DNA from: Spirulina subsalsa PCC 9445
GTDB lineage: Bacteria; Cyanobacteriota; Cyanobacteriia; Cyanobacteriales; Spirulinaceae
NCBI RefSeq assembly: GCF_000314005.1
Contig: NZ_JH980292.1
Span: forward strand, 3,136,121 to 3,200,120
Reading direction: 5' to 3'
Length of the DNA: 64,000 nt
The notes beneath the pieces were generated by a model, which was not told where the DNA came from, did no database searches, and saw only the letters and a program-made list of their open reading frames with translations. The translations under genes were made by a program, and so were the position numbers. Of the stretch, positions 52,392-62,692 are shown piece after piece; within the stretch, counting starts at the first letter, position 1; each line of letters opens with the position of its first letter.

Positions 52392-55208
52392 TCAACTCTC
52401 TAAATTAACCCCTTTACCAAACCAACGGATAAATAACTTTTCTCCCTCCACCCAAACAAACATTAAACTACTAAACCCAATACAAATTAATAACTCCTCT
52501 GCTGATAAAATCTGGGTACCGAAAAAATTCCGCAGGAACGGCACATAAATTAACATGAATTGTAAGGCTGTTGTCCCCAAAATAGCCCAGAGTAGCGCCG
52601 GATTAGAAAAGGGGTTTATCTCAATGGTTAAACGATTAAACGAACGGGCGGCGATGGCGTGTCCCATTTGGGCTAAACAAAGGGTGGTAAAGACCATAGT
52701 TTTCCAGTTTTCACTGTGATCTGTTCCCTGTTCAAAAGTATAAGCTCCCACCATTAAGGTAATGGAAAAGAGGGCAAAAATTAGCCCAATGCGCACAATA
52801 TAAGACCCTAAACCTCGGGCAAAAATGCTCTCATTGGGACTAAAAGGAGGGCGTTTCATCACATCGGGATCGGCGGGTTCTAGGGCGAGGGCTAAGGCGG
52901 GTAAACCATCGGTGACAAGGTTCATCCAGAGGATTTGTAGGGGGGTCAAGGGTACCCCACCGAGGCCGATGATGGGGGCGGAGGCAATGGTAATCACTTC
53001 CCCTACATTGCTGCCGAGGATGTATTTAATAAAACGGCGGATGTTGGTGTAGATGACTCGTCCTTCTTCGGCGGCGGCCACAATGGTGGCAAAGTTATCA
53101 TCGAGTAGGATCATATCACTGGCTTCTCGGCTGACATCGGTTCCGGTGATGCCCATAGCAATGCCGATGTCAGCCTGTTTGAGGGCGGGGGCATCGTTGA
53201 CCCCATCTCCGGTCATGGCGACGAATTTTCCGCGTTTCTGGAGGGCTTGGACGATGCGCAGTTTGTGTTCTGGGGTGACACGGGCATAAACGGCGACCTC
53301 ATCGACGGCTAATTCTAGATCCAGTTGGGAGAGTTTTTCAAGTTCCTGTCCGGTGAGGGTGCGACTCTTTTCTTGGGCAATGCCTAACTGTTGCGCGATC
53401 GCCTGTGCTGTGAGTTGATGGTCGCCTGTAATCATCACCGTGCGGATTCCCGCCGCTTTAGAACGTTGTACCGCGTCCTTGGCTTCTGGTCTAGCCGCGT
53501 CCATCATACCCACTAGCCCTAACCAAATCATCTCCTGTTCTACATCCTCCTCAGTTTCGCTTGACCGAGGGCTTTCTGGGGCTTTGTAAGCCACCCCTAA
53601 GACCCGTAACCCCCGGGCGGCCATTTGGTTGTTCACATTCAGGATAGCGTGGCGTTGTTCGGGGGTGAGGGGGTGGGTGTCGTTGCCCAACTGATAAGCC
53701 CCACAACGGGCTAGGATTAATTCCGGGGAGCCTTTACTAAAGAGGGAGGTGGCCTCGTCATAGTGGCGATGTTCACAAAATACGGTCATTCGTTTCCGTT
53801 CCGAGGAAAAGGGCAATTCTCCCACCCGGATAAACTGTTCATCTAGCAACTCCTGATAGAGTCCGGCTTTTGCCCCTAGGGTGAGTAAAGCCCCCTCGGT
53901 GGGATCCCCTAAAATCGACCACCCGGCCGCCTCGGTGGGATCTCCCTGTAAAACCCCATCGTTGCACAAGACCACCGCCACTAATAGCGCTTGCAATTCG
54001 GGATAGTCTGAGGTGGTGATGGCCTCCTCCCCAGCCCAAAAGTCCCCCACTGGACTATAGCCTTCTCCCGTGACCCGAAATTCCCCGCTTTGAGTCTGGA
54101 CTTCCTGCACGACCATTTTATTCTGGGTTAAGGTTCCGGTTTTGTCGGAGCAAATGGTGTTCACACTGCCCAAGGTTTCCACGGCAGGCAATTTGCGGAT
54201 TAGGGCCTGGCGTTTGACAAGGCGTTGGGTGCCTAAGGCCAATGTCACCGTAATCACGGCAGGCAAGCCCTCCGGCACGACGGCCACGGCCATACTGAGG
54301 GAGACTTCTACTAATTCCCGCATCCGGTCTAAATTGCCCGCTTGTATCAGCCCAACGGCAATGACAAGAGCGACTAAAATTAGAGATCCGGTGACTAAAA
54401 CATTGCCCAACTGGGTCATCCGTTTTTGCAGGGGGGTCGGTTCATCTTCTACGGACTGAAGCAAGGCGGCAATTTTGCCCAATTCGGTGATCATGCCTGT
54501 GGCTGTTACCACCAGTTTGGCGCGGCCTTGGAGGACTTCTGTTCCCGCAAAAACCATGTTCAGGCGATCGCCTAAGGGGGTATCGAGTTCTAGGGGGGCA
54601 GAGACTCGCTTTTTCACCGCTTCCGCTTCCCCCGTTAAGGCCCCCTCCCGAATCTGTAAATTTGCCGTCTCGATTAACTGCCCATCGGCCGCCAACTGCA
54701 CCCCCGCCTCTACTAAGAGAATATCCCCCGGCACCACCTGTTCTGAGGGGATTTCCTGCCATTGCCCATCCCGCAACACCCGCACTTGAGGAGAGGCCAA
54801 TTTTTTCAGGGCGGCGATCGCTTTTTGGGCGCGCACTTCTTGGATATAGCCCAGAATGCCGTTGAGCAGGACAATTAACAAAATGGCCAGGGTATCTTTA
54901 AAGGGGAAATCCTGCTCTACCTCCCCACTTTGCAACGCCCAAAAGTCTAGCCCCCCAGAGACTAAGGCCACCCCGATCAACATCAGCAACATGATATTGC
55001 TAAACTGATCGAGCAAGATTTGCCATCGGTTGCGTGCCTTGCCTTCTTGCAATTCGTTGTTGCCATAATAAACCAGACGTTGATCAACGGCTTGCTGGCT
55101 TAACCCCTGTTCTGCATCGGTTTGGAGGTGGGTTAAGGTTTCCTGAATGGTTTGGGTGTGCCAAGGGCGCAATAATTGGGGCAGGGGGTGTTCAGTTGTG
55201 GCGGTCAT
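52392..55208 (-). CDS. Cation-transporting P-type ATPase (P2A, Ca2+-ATPase-like)
   Basis: The start is the ATG at 55208 ([19 protein letters not shown]); the 42 codons upstream are in the dispersed repeat. 938 aa. Landmarks: TGES-type loop ([14 protein letters not shown]), membrane motif [18 protein letters not shown] with the conserved P-E-G-L, phosphorylation motif [14 protein letters not shown], nucleotide loop KRMTVF and hinge [21 protein letters not shown]. About ten membrane helices. Family P2A (PacL/SERCA-like) makes calcium the likely ion, though P2D relatives carry Na+/K+. Right edge of the island lies just downstream of its stop. Confidence 0.93.
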   Translation of the reverse strand: MTATTEHPLPQLLRPWHTQTIQETLTHLQTDAEQGLSQQAVDQRLVYYGNNELQEGKARNRWQILLDQFSNIMLLMLIGVALVSGGLDFWALQSGEVEQDFPFKDTLAILLIVLLNGILGYIQEVRAQKAIAALKKLASPQVRVLRDGQWQEIPSEQVVPGDILLVEAGVQLAADGQLIETANLQIREGALTGEAEAVKKRVSAPLELDTPLGDRLNMVFAGTEVLQGRAKLVVTATGMITELGKIAALLQSVEDEPTPLQKRMTQLGNVLVTGSLILVALVIAVGLIQAGNLDRMRELVEVSLSMAVAVVPEGLPAVITVTLALGTQRLVKRQALIRKLPAVETLGSVNTICSDKTGTLTQNKMVVQEVQTQSGEFRVTGEGYSPVGDFWAGEEAITTSDYPELQALLVAVVLCNDGVLQGDPTEAAGWSILGDPTEGALLTLGAKAGLYQELLDEQFIRVGELPFSSERKRMTVFCEHRHYDEATSLFSKGSPELILARCGAYQLGNDTHPLTPEQRHAILNVNNQMAARGLRVLGVAYKAPESPRSSETEEDVEQEMIWLGLVGMMDAARPEAKDAVQRSKAAGIRTVMITGDHQLTAQAIAQQLGIAQEKSRTLTGQELEKLSQLDLELAVDEVAVYARVTPEHKLRIVQALQKRGKFVAMTGDGVNDAPALKQADIGIAMGITGTDVSREASDMILLDDNFATIVAAAEEGRVIYTNIRRFIKYILGSNVGEVITIASAPIIGLGGVPLTPLQILWMNLVTDGLPALALALEPADPDVMKRPPFSPNESIFARGLGSYIVRIGLIFALFSITLMVGAYTFEQGTDHSENWKTMVFTTLCLAQMGHAIAARSFNRLTIEINPFSNPALLWAILGTTALQFMLIYVPFLRNFFGTQILSAEELLICIGFSSLMFVWVEGEKLFIRWFGKGVNLES

Positions 55209-55217
55209 AGATTGTTT

Positions 55218-55432
55218 GGTTAACAAAAATGTTGCGGAATTCCCCTTCCTCGCTTGCAGGGAGGGGATGGATAGCAACCCAGTAATACACTGAGCTACAG
55301 CGAATCGATGATAAGATAAATATATCTTGACCACTAACTCCCAAAGCGAAAACCAAGCTAAAAAGGGCTGTGTTGCCAGAAAAAATTTGGGTCTTAGGAA
55401 CTGGGACTTCTGCCTAGGGAGGGAAGATAAGC
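55218..55432 (+). mobile_element. Non-autonomous dispersed element, copy B (long form)
   Basis: The element begins GGTTAACAAAAATGTTGCGG, has the hairpin region GAATTCCCCTTCCTCGCTTGCAGGG, and ends CCTAGGGAGGGAAGATAAG. Copy A at 34443-34609 lacks the 54 bp at 55272-55325, cleanly between GGGATGGA and CTTGACC. It occupies the whole gap between the ATPase and ispF and must contain at least one of their promoters. Confidence 0.8.
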
Positions 55433-55441
55433 TAAAAAAGA

Positions 55442-55939
55442 ATGATGAATATTCGTATTGGTAACGGTTATGATATCCACCAACTCGCGCCGGAGCGAGA
55501 TTTAATTTTAGGGGGGGTGAAAATTCCCCATTCTTTGGGTTTGTTGGGACATAGTGATGCGGATGTCTTAACCCATGCCATTATGGATGCTTTGCTGGGG
55601 GCTTTATCTTTGGGAGATATTGGTCATTATTTTCCCCCTTCTGATCCTCAGTGGAAAAATGCCGATAGTTTGGTTTTATTGCAACAGGTGTATCAACTGA
55701 TTGAGTCGAAGGGGTGGGAGATTGGCAATATTGATTCAGTTGTGATTGCGGAACGGCCGAAGTTAAAGCCCTATATTGAAAGGATGCGCGATCGCCTTAG
55801 TCAAGTTCTCCGGGTCGATCCGGATCAAGTTGGAGTAAAAGCCACCACCCACGAAAAGTTAGACGCTGTGGGGCGAGAGGAAGGAATTGCCGCCTATGCC
55901 GTCGCCTTGTTAGTGCAGAAAGCAGGACGTGGGGAATAA
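55442..55939 (+). CDS. ispF: 2-C-methyl-D-erythritol 2,4-cyclodiphosphate synthase
   Basis: The 165-aa MEP-pathway enzyme has [50 protein letters not shown] (Zn and substrate site), [22 protein letters not shown] and the C-terminal [24 protein letters not shown]. It makes isoprenoid precursors for carotenoids and chlorophyll tails. Stand-alone start of the polysaccharide block. Confidence 0.98.
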   Translation: MMNIRIGNGYDIHQLAPERDLILGGVKIPHSLGLLGHSDADVLTHAIMDALLGALSLGDIGHYFPPSDPQWKNADSLVLLQQVYQLIESKGWEIGNIDSVVIAERPKLKPYIERMRDRLSQVLRVDPDQVGVKATTHEKLDAVGREEGIAAYAVALLVQKAGRGE

Positions 55940-55945
55940 TAATCC

Positions 55946-56956
55946 GTGAAAATTTTAGTCTATTCCCCGCTTTTTTACCCCAGTGTGGGGGGAGTGGAAA
56001 TAATTACCCATCTCCTCGCCCAGGAATGGACAAAACTCGGGCAGGAGGTGATGGTAGTCTGCCAAACTCCCCACAGAGAACCGGATGATTTTCCCTTTCC
56101 AGTCCTGCGTAACCCCAGCCTGAAAAAATTGCGCGAATTAACAGGCTGGTGTGATATTTTTTTCCAAACTTGTGTCAGTTTAAAAGGGGTTTGGTTGCCC
56201 CTCTTGATGGGCAAACCCTTAGCCATTAGTCATCAAACTTGGTATCGTGAACCGGGGCATCCTTTAACCTTGCCCAGTGCCTTAAAGCTAGCGGTGACGC
56301 GCTTTGCCACCAATATTTCCGTCAGTGAGGCGATCGCCCAACACCTCCGGTCCCCCTCCACCGTCATCCCGAACGCCTACTGGGACAATATCTTTAGCCT
56401 TCACCCCTCCACCCCTCGCCACCGCGAATTAATCTTTGTTGGTCGTCTCGTTTCCGACAAAGGCGTTGATCTACTCATCAAAGCCCTCCAGCAGCTAAAA
56501 ACCCAAGGACTCACCCCCCACCTTACCCTCATTGGAGAAGGCCCAGAAGAACCCCTGCTGCGTCAACAGGTGGCAGAATACAACCTCACCCCCCAAGTCG
56601 ATTTTAAAGGCCTTCAACCCCCCGCCACCATCGCCCAACTCCTCAACCAACACCAGATATTAGTCATTCCCTCCCGTTGGCAAGAACCTTTCGGCATTGT
56701 CGCCCTAGAAGGCATAGCCTGCGGTTGTGTCGTCGTCGCCTCCCAAGGAGGAGGCCTCCCAGAAGCCATCGGCCCCTGTGGGGTAACATTCCCCAACCAA
56801 AACCTTGAACAACTAACCACTCTTCTTTACGATTTATTGACAAATCCTGAGCAACTCGCTAGTTATAAAGCCAACGCCATCCCCCACTTACAAAAACATC
56901 AACCCCAAACCATAGCCCAAGCCTATCTTAATCTCCTGAAAACAGTCCTTCCGTGA
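55946..56956 (+). CDS. GT4 glycosyltransferase
   Basis: The 336-aa retaining glycosyltransferase begins with GTG (MKILVYSPLFYPSVGGVEIITHLLAQEW). GT4 motifs: ELIFVGRLVSDKGVDLLIKAL, LTLIGEGPEEPLLR and IPSRWQEPFGIVALEGIACGCVVVASQGGGLPEAIG (E-x7-E motif). It probably adds a sugar to a lipid-linked or nucleotide-activated acceptor of an exopolysaccharide. GTG starts of the next gene overlap its stop by four bases. Confidence 0.93.
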   Translation: MKILVYSPLFYPSVGGVEIITHLLAQEWTKLGQEVMVVCQTPHREPDDFPFPVLRNPSLKKLRELTGWCDIFFQTCVSLKGVWLPLLMGKPLAISHQTWYREPGHPLTLPSALKLAVTRFATNISVSEAIAQHLRSPSTVIPNAYWDNIFSLHPSTPRHRELIFVGRLVSDKGVDLLIKALQQLKTQGLTPHLTLIGEGPEEPLLRQQVAEYNLTPQVDFKGLQPPATIAQLLNQHQILVIPSRWQEPFGIVALEGIACGCVVVASQGGGLPEAIGPCGVTFPNQNLEQLTTLLYDLLTNPEQLASYKANAIPHLQKHQPQTIAQAYLNLLKTVLP

Positions 56957-58518
56957 AAATTGTTATACTGGTTTTAATTCTTCTCAGCTTTGTTTACTTG
57001 TTCCTCCAATCCTTGGGGACAACATTCCAAACGGTTGAATTAAAAAACGTTGAGCAGATTTCGGTTTTCTCGGATGTCATTTTGGGAACAGGAGGTCATT
57101 CCTTGGCTAGACTTATTATCGCCTCATTTATTGTCCTGAGTATTTTTTATTGGTCTTTTCAAGATTGGCGGAGATCCCTAAAAGCCATATTTTTTATTTT
57201 AGTCATTGAAGGAGCATTAAGAAAATGGTTTCTTCCCCAATTTAGTGAACCCCTTTATTTTCTCAAAGATTTTGTTCTACTAGGCTCTTACTTTCGCTAT
57301 TACTTTTTTTCCCGGTCTGAAAGACATTATCCCATTAAAATCAACTTCACCAATACGGCGGTTTGGGTTGCATCAGGCTGGTGTTTATTCCAATCCTTTA
57401 ATCCCTATTTAGGTTCTCCTTTTGTGGGAATGCTCGGCATTAAAGCCTATTTATTCTACATCCCCATGATTTGGATGTTACCCGATTTATTTCGCTCAGA
57501 AGAAGAATTTTATATCTTTCTGCGTAATCACCTAATCTTAATTATTCCCGTCGGAATTTTAGGCATCGTTCAATTTGCCAGTCCGGCCGACAGTCCCATT
57601 AATCAATACATCCCCGGCACACAAGAACCCGTCGCTACCTTCGGGTTTGCCGGAACAACCCGCGTTAGAATTACAGGCACATTTTCCTACTTAAACAGTT
57701 ATCAAGGCTATTTAAGCGCTTGTTTTGGGTTATTTATCGCCATGCTTTCTTACCCCCAAACATCTCGCTGGGTCATGATTACCTATATCGCACTCTTTTT
57801 TAATGTGATTAATGCCTTTATGACAGGTTCTCGAACCCCGATTATTGCCGCCATTCTTTTCTTATTTGGTTTTGTGGTTATTCGCACTATAAAAGATCCC
57901 GAAAGAACCCTTATTTGGCTGAGTCGATTAGTGCCTTTCGTCGCCGTAGGAGGGAGTGCAGCCTTGATTGCATTCCGCCCCGTAATTGATGCTTTTTCTA
58001 CCCGTGTCACCAGTAACAGTGACCTAGGAGAACGAGTTTCTCTGGGATTTTCGGGGCCTTTCGATTTTATGGCTTTAACCCAATTTGATGGATATGGTAC
58101 AGGTTCAACCCATGCCGGAACCGCTACTTTACGCTATCTTCTCGGCTTACCTATGGGCGCACCTATTCCCATTGAAGTTGAACCGGAAATGGGAAAAATT
58201 GCCCTAGAATTGGGACCAATCGGCTTTATTTTTTGGTATGGGATGCGAGTGGTTATTATTATTATGTTATTGCGGACATTCTTTAATCTGAAACGTCCCT
58301 TTTTGCGTGATTTAGCCCTTGCTGGTGCTTTAATCCATACAGCCTTGTTTATTGGTCACATGGTTTTTCATCACACCTTTTCGGTTTATTATTGGTTCTA
58401 CACTGGGTTTATCTTTATGTTGCCTTGGTTAGAGCAGATTGAGAACTGGCGCAGTGAACAGCAACTGATGCAATATTATGATCCAGCCTCGTATTTCCCT
58501 CCTCCACCCCACAGGTAA
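56953..58518 (+). CDS. O-antigen polymerase/ligase-like membrane protein
   Basis: The 521-aa protein has about ten to twelve hydrophobic helices (VILVLILLSFVYLFLQSL, LIIASFIVLSIFYWSF, AAILFLFGFVVIRTI and so on) with a long loop containing GFAGTTRVRITGTFSYLNSYQGYLS, typical of Wzy/WaaL-like proteins. Its place between glycosyltransferases supports polymerisation of repeat units. It overlaps the preceding and following genes. Confidence 0.8.
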   Translation: MKIVILVLILLSFVYLFLQSLGTTFQTVELKNVEQISVFSDVILGTGGHSLARLIIASFIVLSIFYWSFQDWRRSLKAIFFILVIEGALRKWFLPQFSEPLYFLKDFVLLGSYFRYYFFSRSERHYPIKINFTNTAVWVASGWCLFQSFNPYLGSPFVGMLGIKAYLFYIPMIWMLPDLFRSEEEFYIFLRNHLILIIPVGILGIVQFASPADSPINQYIPGTQEPVATFGFAGTTRVRITGTFSYLNSYQGYLSACFGLFIAMLSYPQTSRWVMITYIALFFNVINAFMTGSRTPIIAAILFLFGFVVIRTIKDPERTLIWLSRLVPFVAVGGSAALIAFRPVIDAFSTRVTSNSDLGERVSLGFSGPFDFMALTQFDGYGTGSTHAGTATLRYLLGLPMGAPIPIEVEPEMGKIALELGPIGFIFWYGMRVVIIIMLLRTFFNLKRPFLRDLALAGALIHTALFIGHMVFHHTFSVYYWFYTGFIFMLPWLEQIENWRSEQQLMQYYDPASYFPPPPHR

Positions 58519-59722
58519 TCCTTTTGCTCGCAACGCGGCGATCGCACTTTGGGAAGCCCATGCCCTAAAAGAAGTCATCACCTGTCTCAATTATGCCCCC
58601 ACCCCCCCACTCGATCAACTTCTCCAACGCTTCCTAAAACCCCTCCACCAAGAGTTAGGGCGACGCAGTTGGCTACCCCCCACCCTTCCCTGCACCACCT
58701 ACCCCCAAGTCGAATTACAACGGATTGCCCTCCTGCGTTCCCAACTCTACCGCCCCCTAAAACTCAACCCCCAAACCCTCGCAGACCGCGTTTATGCCGT
58801 TCTAGACCGCAAAGTTGCCCAAAACCATTTAAATGACCTAAATGGGGTCTACGCCTATGAAGACGGGGCAGCTAGCACCTTCTGGGAAGCCAAAAAACGG
58901 GGGGTGCAATGCTTTTATGACCTGCCCATTGTTCACTACCGCCACAGCCAAACCCTCCAACAGCAGGAACTCGAACAATTTCCCGAACTCGCCCCCGCCC
59001 TACAATCTCTCCAAGAACCTCCCAAAAAATTAGCCCGAAAAGAACAAGAAATTGCCCTAGCGGATCTCATTTTTGTCCCATCTACTATTGTCAAACAATC
59101 CTTAATAGATGTAGGCGTTTCTTCAGCAAAAATAATAGTTCTTCCCTTTGGTTCTCCTCACGATTATTTCCTCCCCCAGCCAAAATTAGATAACATCTTT
59201 CGGGCTTTATTTGTCGGACGAGTTGGACCAAGAAAAGGCGTTCATTACTTACTAAAAGCTTGGCAAATGCTGAATCTACCCCAGGCAAAATTATCTCTAA
59301 TTGGCTTTAATGAATTTCCTCGAAGTTGGTTAAATCAGTATCAAAACCTATTTCATTATATTCCCTCCATTCCCCATCGTTTACTGGCGCAATATTACAC
59401 CCAAGCCAGTGTTTTTGTTTTTCCCTCCCTCATTGAAGGACTGGCTTTAGTTCTCCTAGAAGCCATGTCTTGCGGCATTCCCATTATTACCACCCCAAAT
59501 TCTGGGGGTTCTGATATCATTACAGATGGGGTTGAAGGATTTATTATTCCCATCCGAGATATTAACGCCCTTCAGGAGAAACTAGAATGGTGTTATCGCC
59601 ATCCTGAACAGTTAAAGCAAATGGGAAAAGCCGCACGCGAGAAAGCAGAATCACTAAATTGGGGATTATATCGTGAGCGATTAATTATAGCTATACAAAA
59701 TCATTATGATCACTTATCATGA
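58478..59722 (+). CDS. GT4 glycosyltransferase
   Basis: The 414-aa enzyme overlaps the polymerase gene by 41 bp (ATG at 58478, MIQPRISLLHPTGNPFARN). Motifs: IFRALFVGRVGPRKGVHYLLKAWQML, ASVFVFPSLIEGLALVLLEAMSCGIPIITTPNSGGSDII (E-x7-E). Strongly biased toward proline in the N-terminal half. Same operon by overlap. Confidence 0.92.
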   Translation: MIQPRISLLHPTGNPFARNAAIALWEAHALKEVITCLNYAPTPPLDQLLQRFLKPLHQELGRRSWLPPTLPCTTYPQVELQRIALLRSQLYRPLKLNPQTLADRVYAVLDRKVAQNHLNDLNGVYAYEDGAASTFWEAKKRGVQCFYDLPIVHYRHSQTLQQQELEQFPELAPALQSLQEPPKKLARKEQEIALADLIFVPSTIVKQSLIDVGVSSAKIIVLPFGSPHDYFLPQPKLDNIFRALFVGRVGPRKGVHYLLKAWQMLNLPQAKLSLIGFNEFPRSWLNQYQNLFHYIPSIPHRLLAQYYTQASVFVFPSLIEGLALVLLEAMSCGIPIITTPNSGGSDIITDGVEGFIIPIRDINALQEKLEWCYRHPEQLKQMGKAAREKAESLNWGLYRERLIIAIQNHYDHLS

Positions 59723-59804
59723 TGATTTTTTAACGTTAAACGAGGACGGGACAAAATACACCTAAAGGATTTTCTAAAATCTTGTTAGTTTATGCTTAAT
59801 TTTT

Positions 59805-60989
59805 ATGAAAAATGCCATTCATTTTAAACCAGTTAAAGAACCGCATTTTCATCTGTGGTGTCCTGATATCTTTGAATTTAAAGGGGGAATTCAAGTCTAT
59901 TCTGCCTTCTTACTCACGGCACTCCAACAACTCCATCCCCAAGGAAAATATCAAGTTATCCTCAAACATGATCGCCAATCTTCCCCGGAATTTTCTTTTT
60001 TACCCAACACCCATTTTCACTTTACTGGGAAGATTCCCTTACCTTGGCGAACATGGGTATTTGCGGCAAGGATTGCCTTCCTCGCTATTATTGATCGTCC
60101 TGATTTAATTATTGCTACCCATGTTAATTTTACAGTAGTAGCCGATTGGTTAAAGCGTTGGTTTAAGATTCCCTACTGGGTAGTTGTACATGGGGTGGAA
60201 GCGTGGAATTTAGAGAAACCTAGTTTACAGCGCGCTTTACACCATGCCGATTGTGTGGTATCGGTAAGTGGTTATACACGCGATCGCCTTTTAAAAGAAC
60301 AACAGCTAAATCCCAATCAAATCGCCCTTCTCCCCAACACCTTTGACGCAACACGCTTTCACATTACCCCAAAACCCGAGTTTCTCCTGCAACGCTATTA
60401 TCTCACCTCACAACAACCCATTATCCTCACCGTTGCGCGACTCGATAGTAGCCAACCCTACAAAGGCTATGACAAGATTCTCCACGCCCTGCCTCGCCTG
60501 CGTCAAGTCCTCCCCGACGTTCATTATCTCATTGTTGGGAAAGGATGCGATCGCCCTCGCATTGAACAGTTAATTGATTCCTTACAATTACAAGATTGTG
60601 TCACCCTCACTGGATTTATTCCCGATGAAGAATTATGTGATCATTACAATCTCTGTGATGTGTTTGCCATGCCCAGTTTAGGGGAGGGATTTGGTATAGT
60701 TTATCTAGAAGCCTTAGCTTGTGGCAAACCCACATTAGGAGGGAATCAAGACGGTGCTATTGATGCCCTTTGTCATGGAGAATTAGGGGTATTAGTTAAC
60801 CCAGAAAGTGTAGAAGAAATTGCTCAAGCTTTGCTGGATATTCTCCAGCAGAATATTCAGAATCCCTTACTTTATCAGCCGGAAAAATTGCGCGATAAAG
60901 TGATTGAAGTTTACGGATTCAGTAGTTTTAAACAAGCTTTAAGTCATATTTTCAAAAAAACTAGGGTCACTTTAAAACAATTAATATGA
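59805..60989 (+). CDS. GT4 glycosyltransferase
   Basis: 394 aa: FEFKGGIQVYSAFLLTALQQL (nucleotide-sugar side), YWVVVHGVEAWNLEKPSLQRAL, VARLDSSQPYKGYDKILHALPRL, YLIVGKGCDRPRIEQLIDSL and MPSLGEGFGIVYLEALACGKPTLGGNQDGAIDAL. The last gene of the block; it ends in a strong hairpin. Confidence 0.93.
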   Translation: MKNAIHFKPVKEPHFHLWCPDIFEFKGGIQVYSAFLLTALQQLHPQGKYQVILKHDRQSSPEFSFLPNTHFHFTGKIPLPWRTWVFAARIAFLAIIDRPDLIIATHVNFTVVADWLKRWFKIPYWVVVHGVEAWNLEKPSLQRALHHADCVVSVSGYTRDRLLKEQQLNPNQIALLPNTFDATRFHITPKPEFLLQRYYLTSQQPIILTVARLDSSQPYKGYDKILHALPRLRQVLPDVHYLIVGKGCDRPRIEQLIDSLQLQDCVTLTGFIPDEELCDHYNLCDVFAMPSLGEGFGIVYLEALACGKPTLGGNQDGAIDALCHGELGVLVNPESVEEIAQALLDILQQNIQNPLLYQPEKLRDKVIEVYGFSSFKQALSHIFKKTRVTLKQLI

Positions 60990-60992
60990 ACA

Positions 60993-61028
60993 GAGTGGGG
61001 ATACCGTTATCACCCGGTATCCCCACTC
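60993..61028. terminator. Strong bidirectional terminator
   Basis: A perfect 14-bp stem (GAGTGGGGATACCG / CGGTATCCCCACTC) with an 8-nt loop, between converging genes. Confidence 0.75.
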
Positions 61029-61076
61029 CGTTGAAAATTGAACAAATACTATCAAACCTGCCCCGGAATCAAGAGA

Positions 61077-61238
61077 TTAGTCCATCCCTAAATAATTAGC
61101 TTCTGCTTGAAGTTTCTGCACTAAATCTTCATTCCCGGACATTCTCGCTGCTTCTAGGCGACGTTGTAAGCTTTTCCGAAGACTATCCCGGTGGCTGGCA
61201 GCAGCGTTTTTTAAAGTTTCTTTGCGATTCTTATTCAT
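61077..61238 (-). CDS. Small conserved cyanobacterial protein (53 aa)
   Basis: MNKNRKETLKNAAASHRDSLRKSLQRRLEAARMSGNEDLVQKLQAEANYLGMD: a basic, mostly helical protein of a type that I recall as widespread in cyanobacteria, with no function. Start ATG at 61238. Too short to be found by a length cutoff but the reading frame is exactly bounded between the terminator and the upstream gene's promoter. Confidence 0.7.
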   Translation of the reverse strand: MNKNRKETLKNAAASHRDSLRKSLQRRLEAARMSGNEDLVQKLQAEANYLGMD

Positions 61239-61360
61239 GGTTAGCCTGACTCGTAACTCGACTGGTACACTGAACTTTCATTTCTTAAGATAGCATTTTT
61301 TTGTAGTACCGTATCAATTGTTACAGAAACTTATCGATTCAGTGGCTCGGGGGACGGGTT

Positions 61361-62152
61361 ATGACCAAAATAAGAACAATTGCCCTACTTAGTGACTTTG
61401 GGTTACAGGATGTGTATGTAGGGGTAATGAAGGGTGCGATCGCGCAAATTAACCCCCATCTGACTCCCATTGATATCACCCATCAAATCCCCCCCCAAAA
61501 TATTGGCGCTGGGCGTTTTTGTCTGATGAATGCGGTGCCCTATTTCCCCCCCGACACCGTTTATGTTGCGGTGGTAGATCCCGGAGTGGGAAGCGGGCGG
61601 CGTAGTGTCGCGGTATCCTGTGAGTGGGGAATCTTTGTCGCCCCCGATAACGGTTTATTGAGTGGCGTGTTCAGTTTATGTGAACCTCAAGAGGCGGTAG
61701 AATTGACCAATCCCGCTTATTGGCGATCGCCTTTTCCCAGTTCCACCTTTCACGGGCGAGATATATTCGCCCCCATCGGCGCTCATTTAGCCAGTGGAAT
61801 CCCCCTTAAAGACGTGGGAACAGCCATTAATCCTCAGAGTTTGATTACCCTGCCCATTTCCCCCATCACAGGCACCGCTAACACCATTCAAGGCTGTATT
61901 CAATACATTGATTACTTTGGCAATCTAATCACCAACATTCCCGCCAATCAAGTGCAGGGTAGGGCTTGGGCAGTCCATTTAGAGAAGCAAGTGATTAGTA
62001 CCAGTTACACTTATAGCGATCGCGCCCTTGGAGAAATCGTCGCCCTCATTGGCAGTCATGGCTGGGTAGAATTAGCCATCAATGGCGGCAACGCCCAGCG
62101 TCAATTACAACTCGACTACGGAGACACCGTAACCGTTGTTTTTGGGGATTAA
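61361..62152 (+). CDS. SAM hydroxide adenosyltransferase (DUF62)
   Basis: The 263-aa enzyme splits SAM into adenosine and methionine (family also contains chlorinase and fluorinase). Motifs: IALLSDFGLQDVYVGVMKGAIAQINP, DITHQIPPQNIGAGRF, TVYVAVVDPGVGSGRRSVAV, FVAPDNGLLSGVF, FHGRDIFAPIGAHLASG and QYIDYFGNLITNIP. DFG...D and the R-D-H triad of the hydroxide-using group are consistent. Ends in a strong palindromic terminator. Confidence 0.93.
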   Translation: MTKIRTIALLSDFGLQDVYVGVMKGAIAQINPHLTPIDITHQIPPQNIGAGRFCLMNAVPYFPPDTVYVAVVDPGVGSGRRSVAVSCEWGIFVAPDNGLLSGVFSLCEPQEAVELTNPAYWRSPFPSSTFHGRDIFAPIGAHLASGIPLKDVGTAINPQSLITLPISPITGTANTIQGCIQYIDYFGNLITNIPANQVQGRAWAVHLEKQVISTSYTYSDRALGEIVALIGSHGWVELAINGGNAQRQLQLDYGDTVTVVFGD

Positions 62153-62167
62153 ACCAACAACAAAAAC

Positions 62168-62197
62168 AAACGCGGTTTCAAGCTTGAAACCGCGTTT
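62168..62197 (+). terminator. Perfect 30-bp palindromic terminator
   Basis: AAACGCGGTTTCAAG followed directly by its reverse complement CTTGAAACCGCGTTT, then TCTTGTACCCCTTTATTT. It ends the SAM-hydrolase gene. Confidence 0.75.
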
Positions 62198-62281
62198 CTT
62201 GTACCCCTTTATTTAGGGCGTGCTGAATAACTCTACTTGTGGGGCTAGAGAACAGGGAAGGCTGAATCACAATTTGGTAGC

Positions 62282-62518
62282 TCATTCCAAGCCTAGCTCT
62301 TGCTTCAATTTAGCCAGGGGAATTCCTCCTGATTCCTGCTGTGCCACCTCCGCATCAAACCCATCCATTTCATCCTCTAAAACTTCTAAGACTACCTCTA
62401 AATCTAAATCATGTTTGAATTGTAAATATTGCAAAAAATGATAAAGCTCATCCAGCGCCATTCTATTTAATGGAGGTAACTCTAATTTAAGGTCAGAAAT
62501 GAGAGGTAATGTCTTCAT
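62282..62518 (-). CDS. Small protein of antitoxin-like character
   Basis: 78 aa, acidic, with helices (MALDELYHFLQYLQFKHDLDLEVVLEVLEDEMD) and a C-terminal GGIPLAKLKQELGLE. It resembles the short antitoxins that precede RelE or PIN toxin genes in cyanobacteria. No toxin is found next to it; after it come transposon remnants. Confidence 0.5.
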   Translation of the reverse strand: MKTLPLISDLKLELPPLNRMALDELYHFLQYLQFKHDLDLEVVLEVLEDEMDGFDAEVAQQESGGIPLAKLKQELGLE

Positions 62519-62591
62519 CGCGTTGGCATTCCTGAAGAAAGACTCGATTTTTCCCCATCATAGCTCGGCTTATCCAACCAATCTTGACAAG

Positions 62592-62692
62592 TAACGAACG
62601 AGCGGGGTTTGTAGTTGCGCTTCAGCGCTCTAGATTTAGGGCTAAAGCCCAACAACGAACAGGGTTTGTAGTTGCGCTTCAGCGCTCTTTTT
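62592..62692. repeat. Direct repeat GGGTTTGTAGTTGCGCTTCAGCGCTC
   Basis: Two copies (about 62605-62631 and 62661-62687) flank a short AGCCC...GGGCT hairpin (GATTTAGGGCTAAAGCCC). The GCGCTTCAGCGC core is a stem-loop. It is typical of a cyanobacterial REP-like family derived from IS200/605 ends. Confidence 0.7.
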
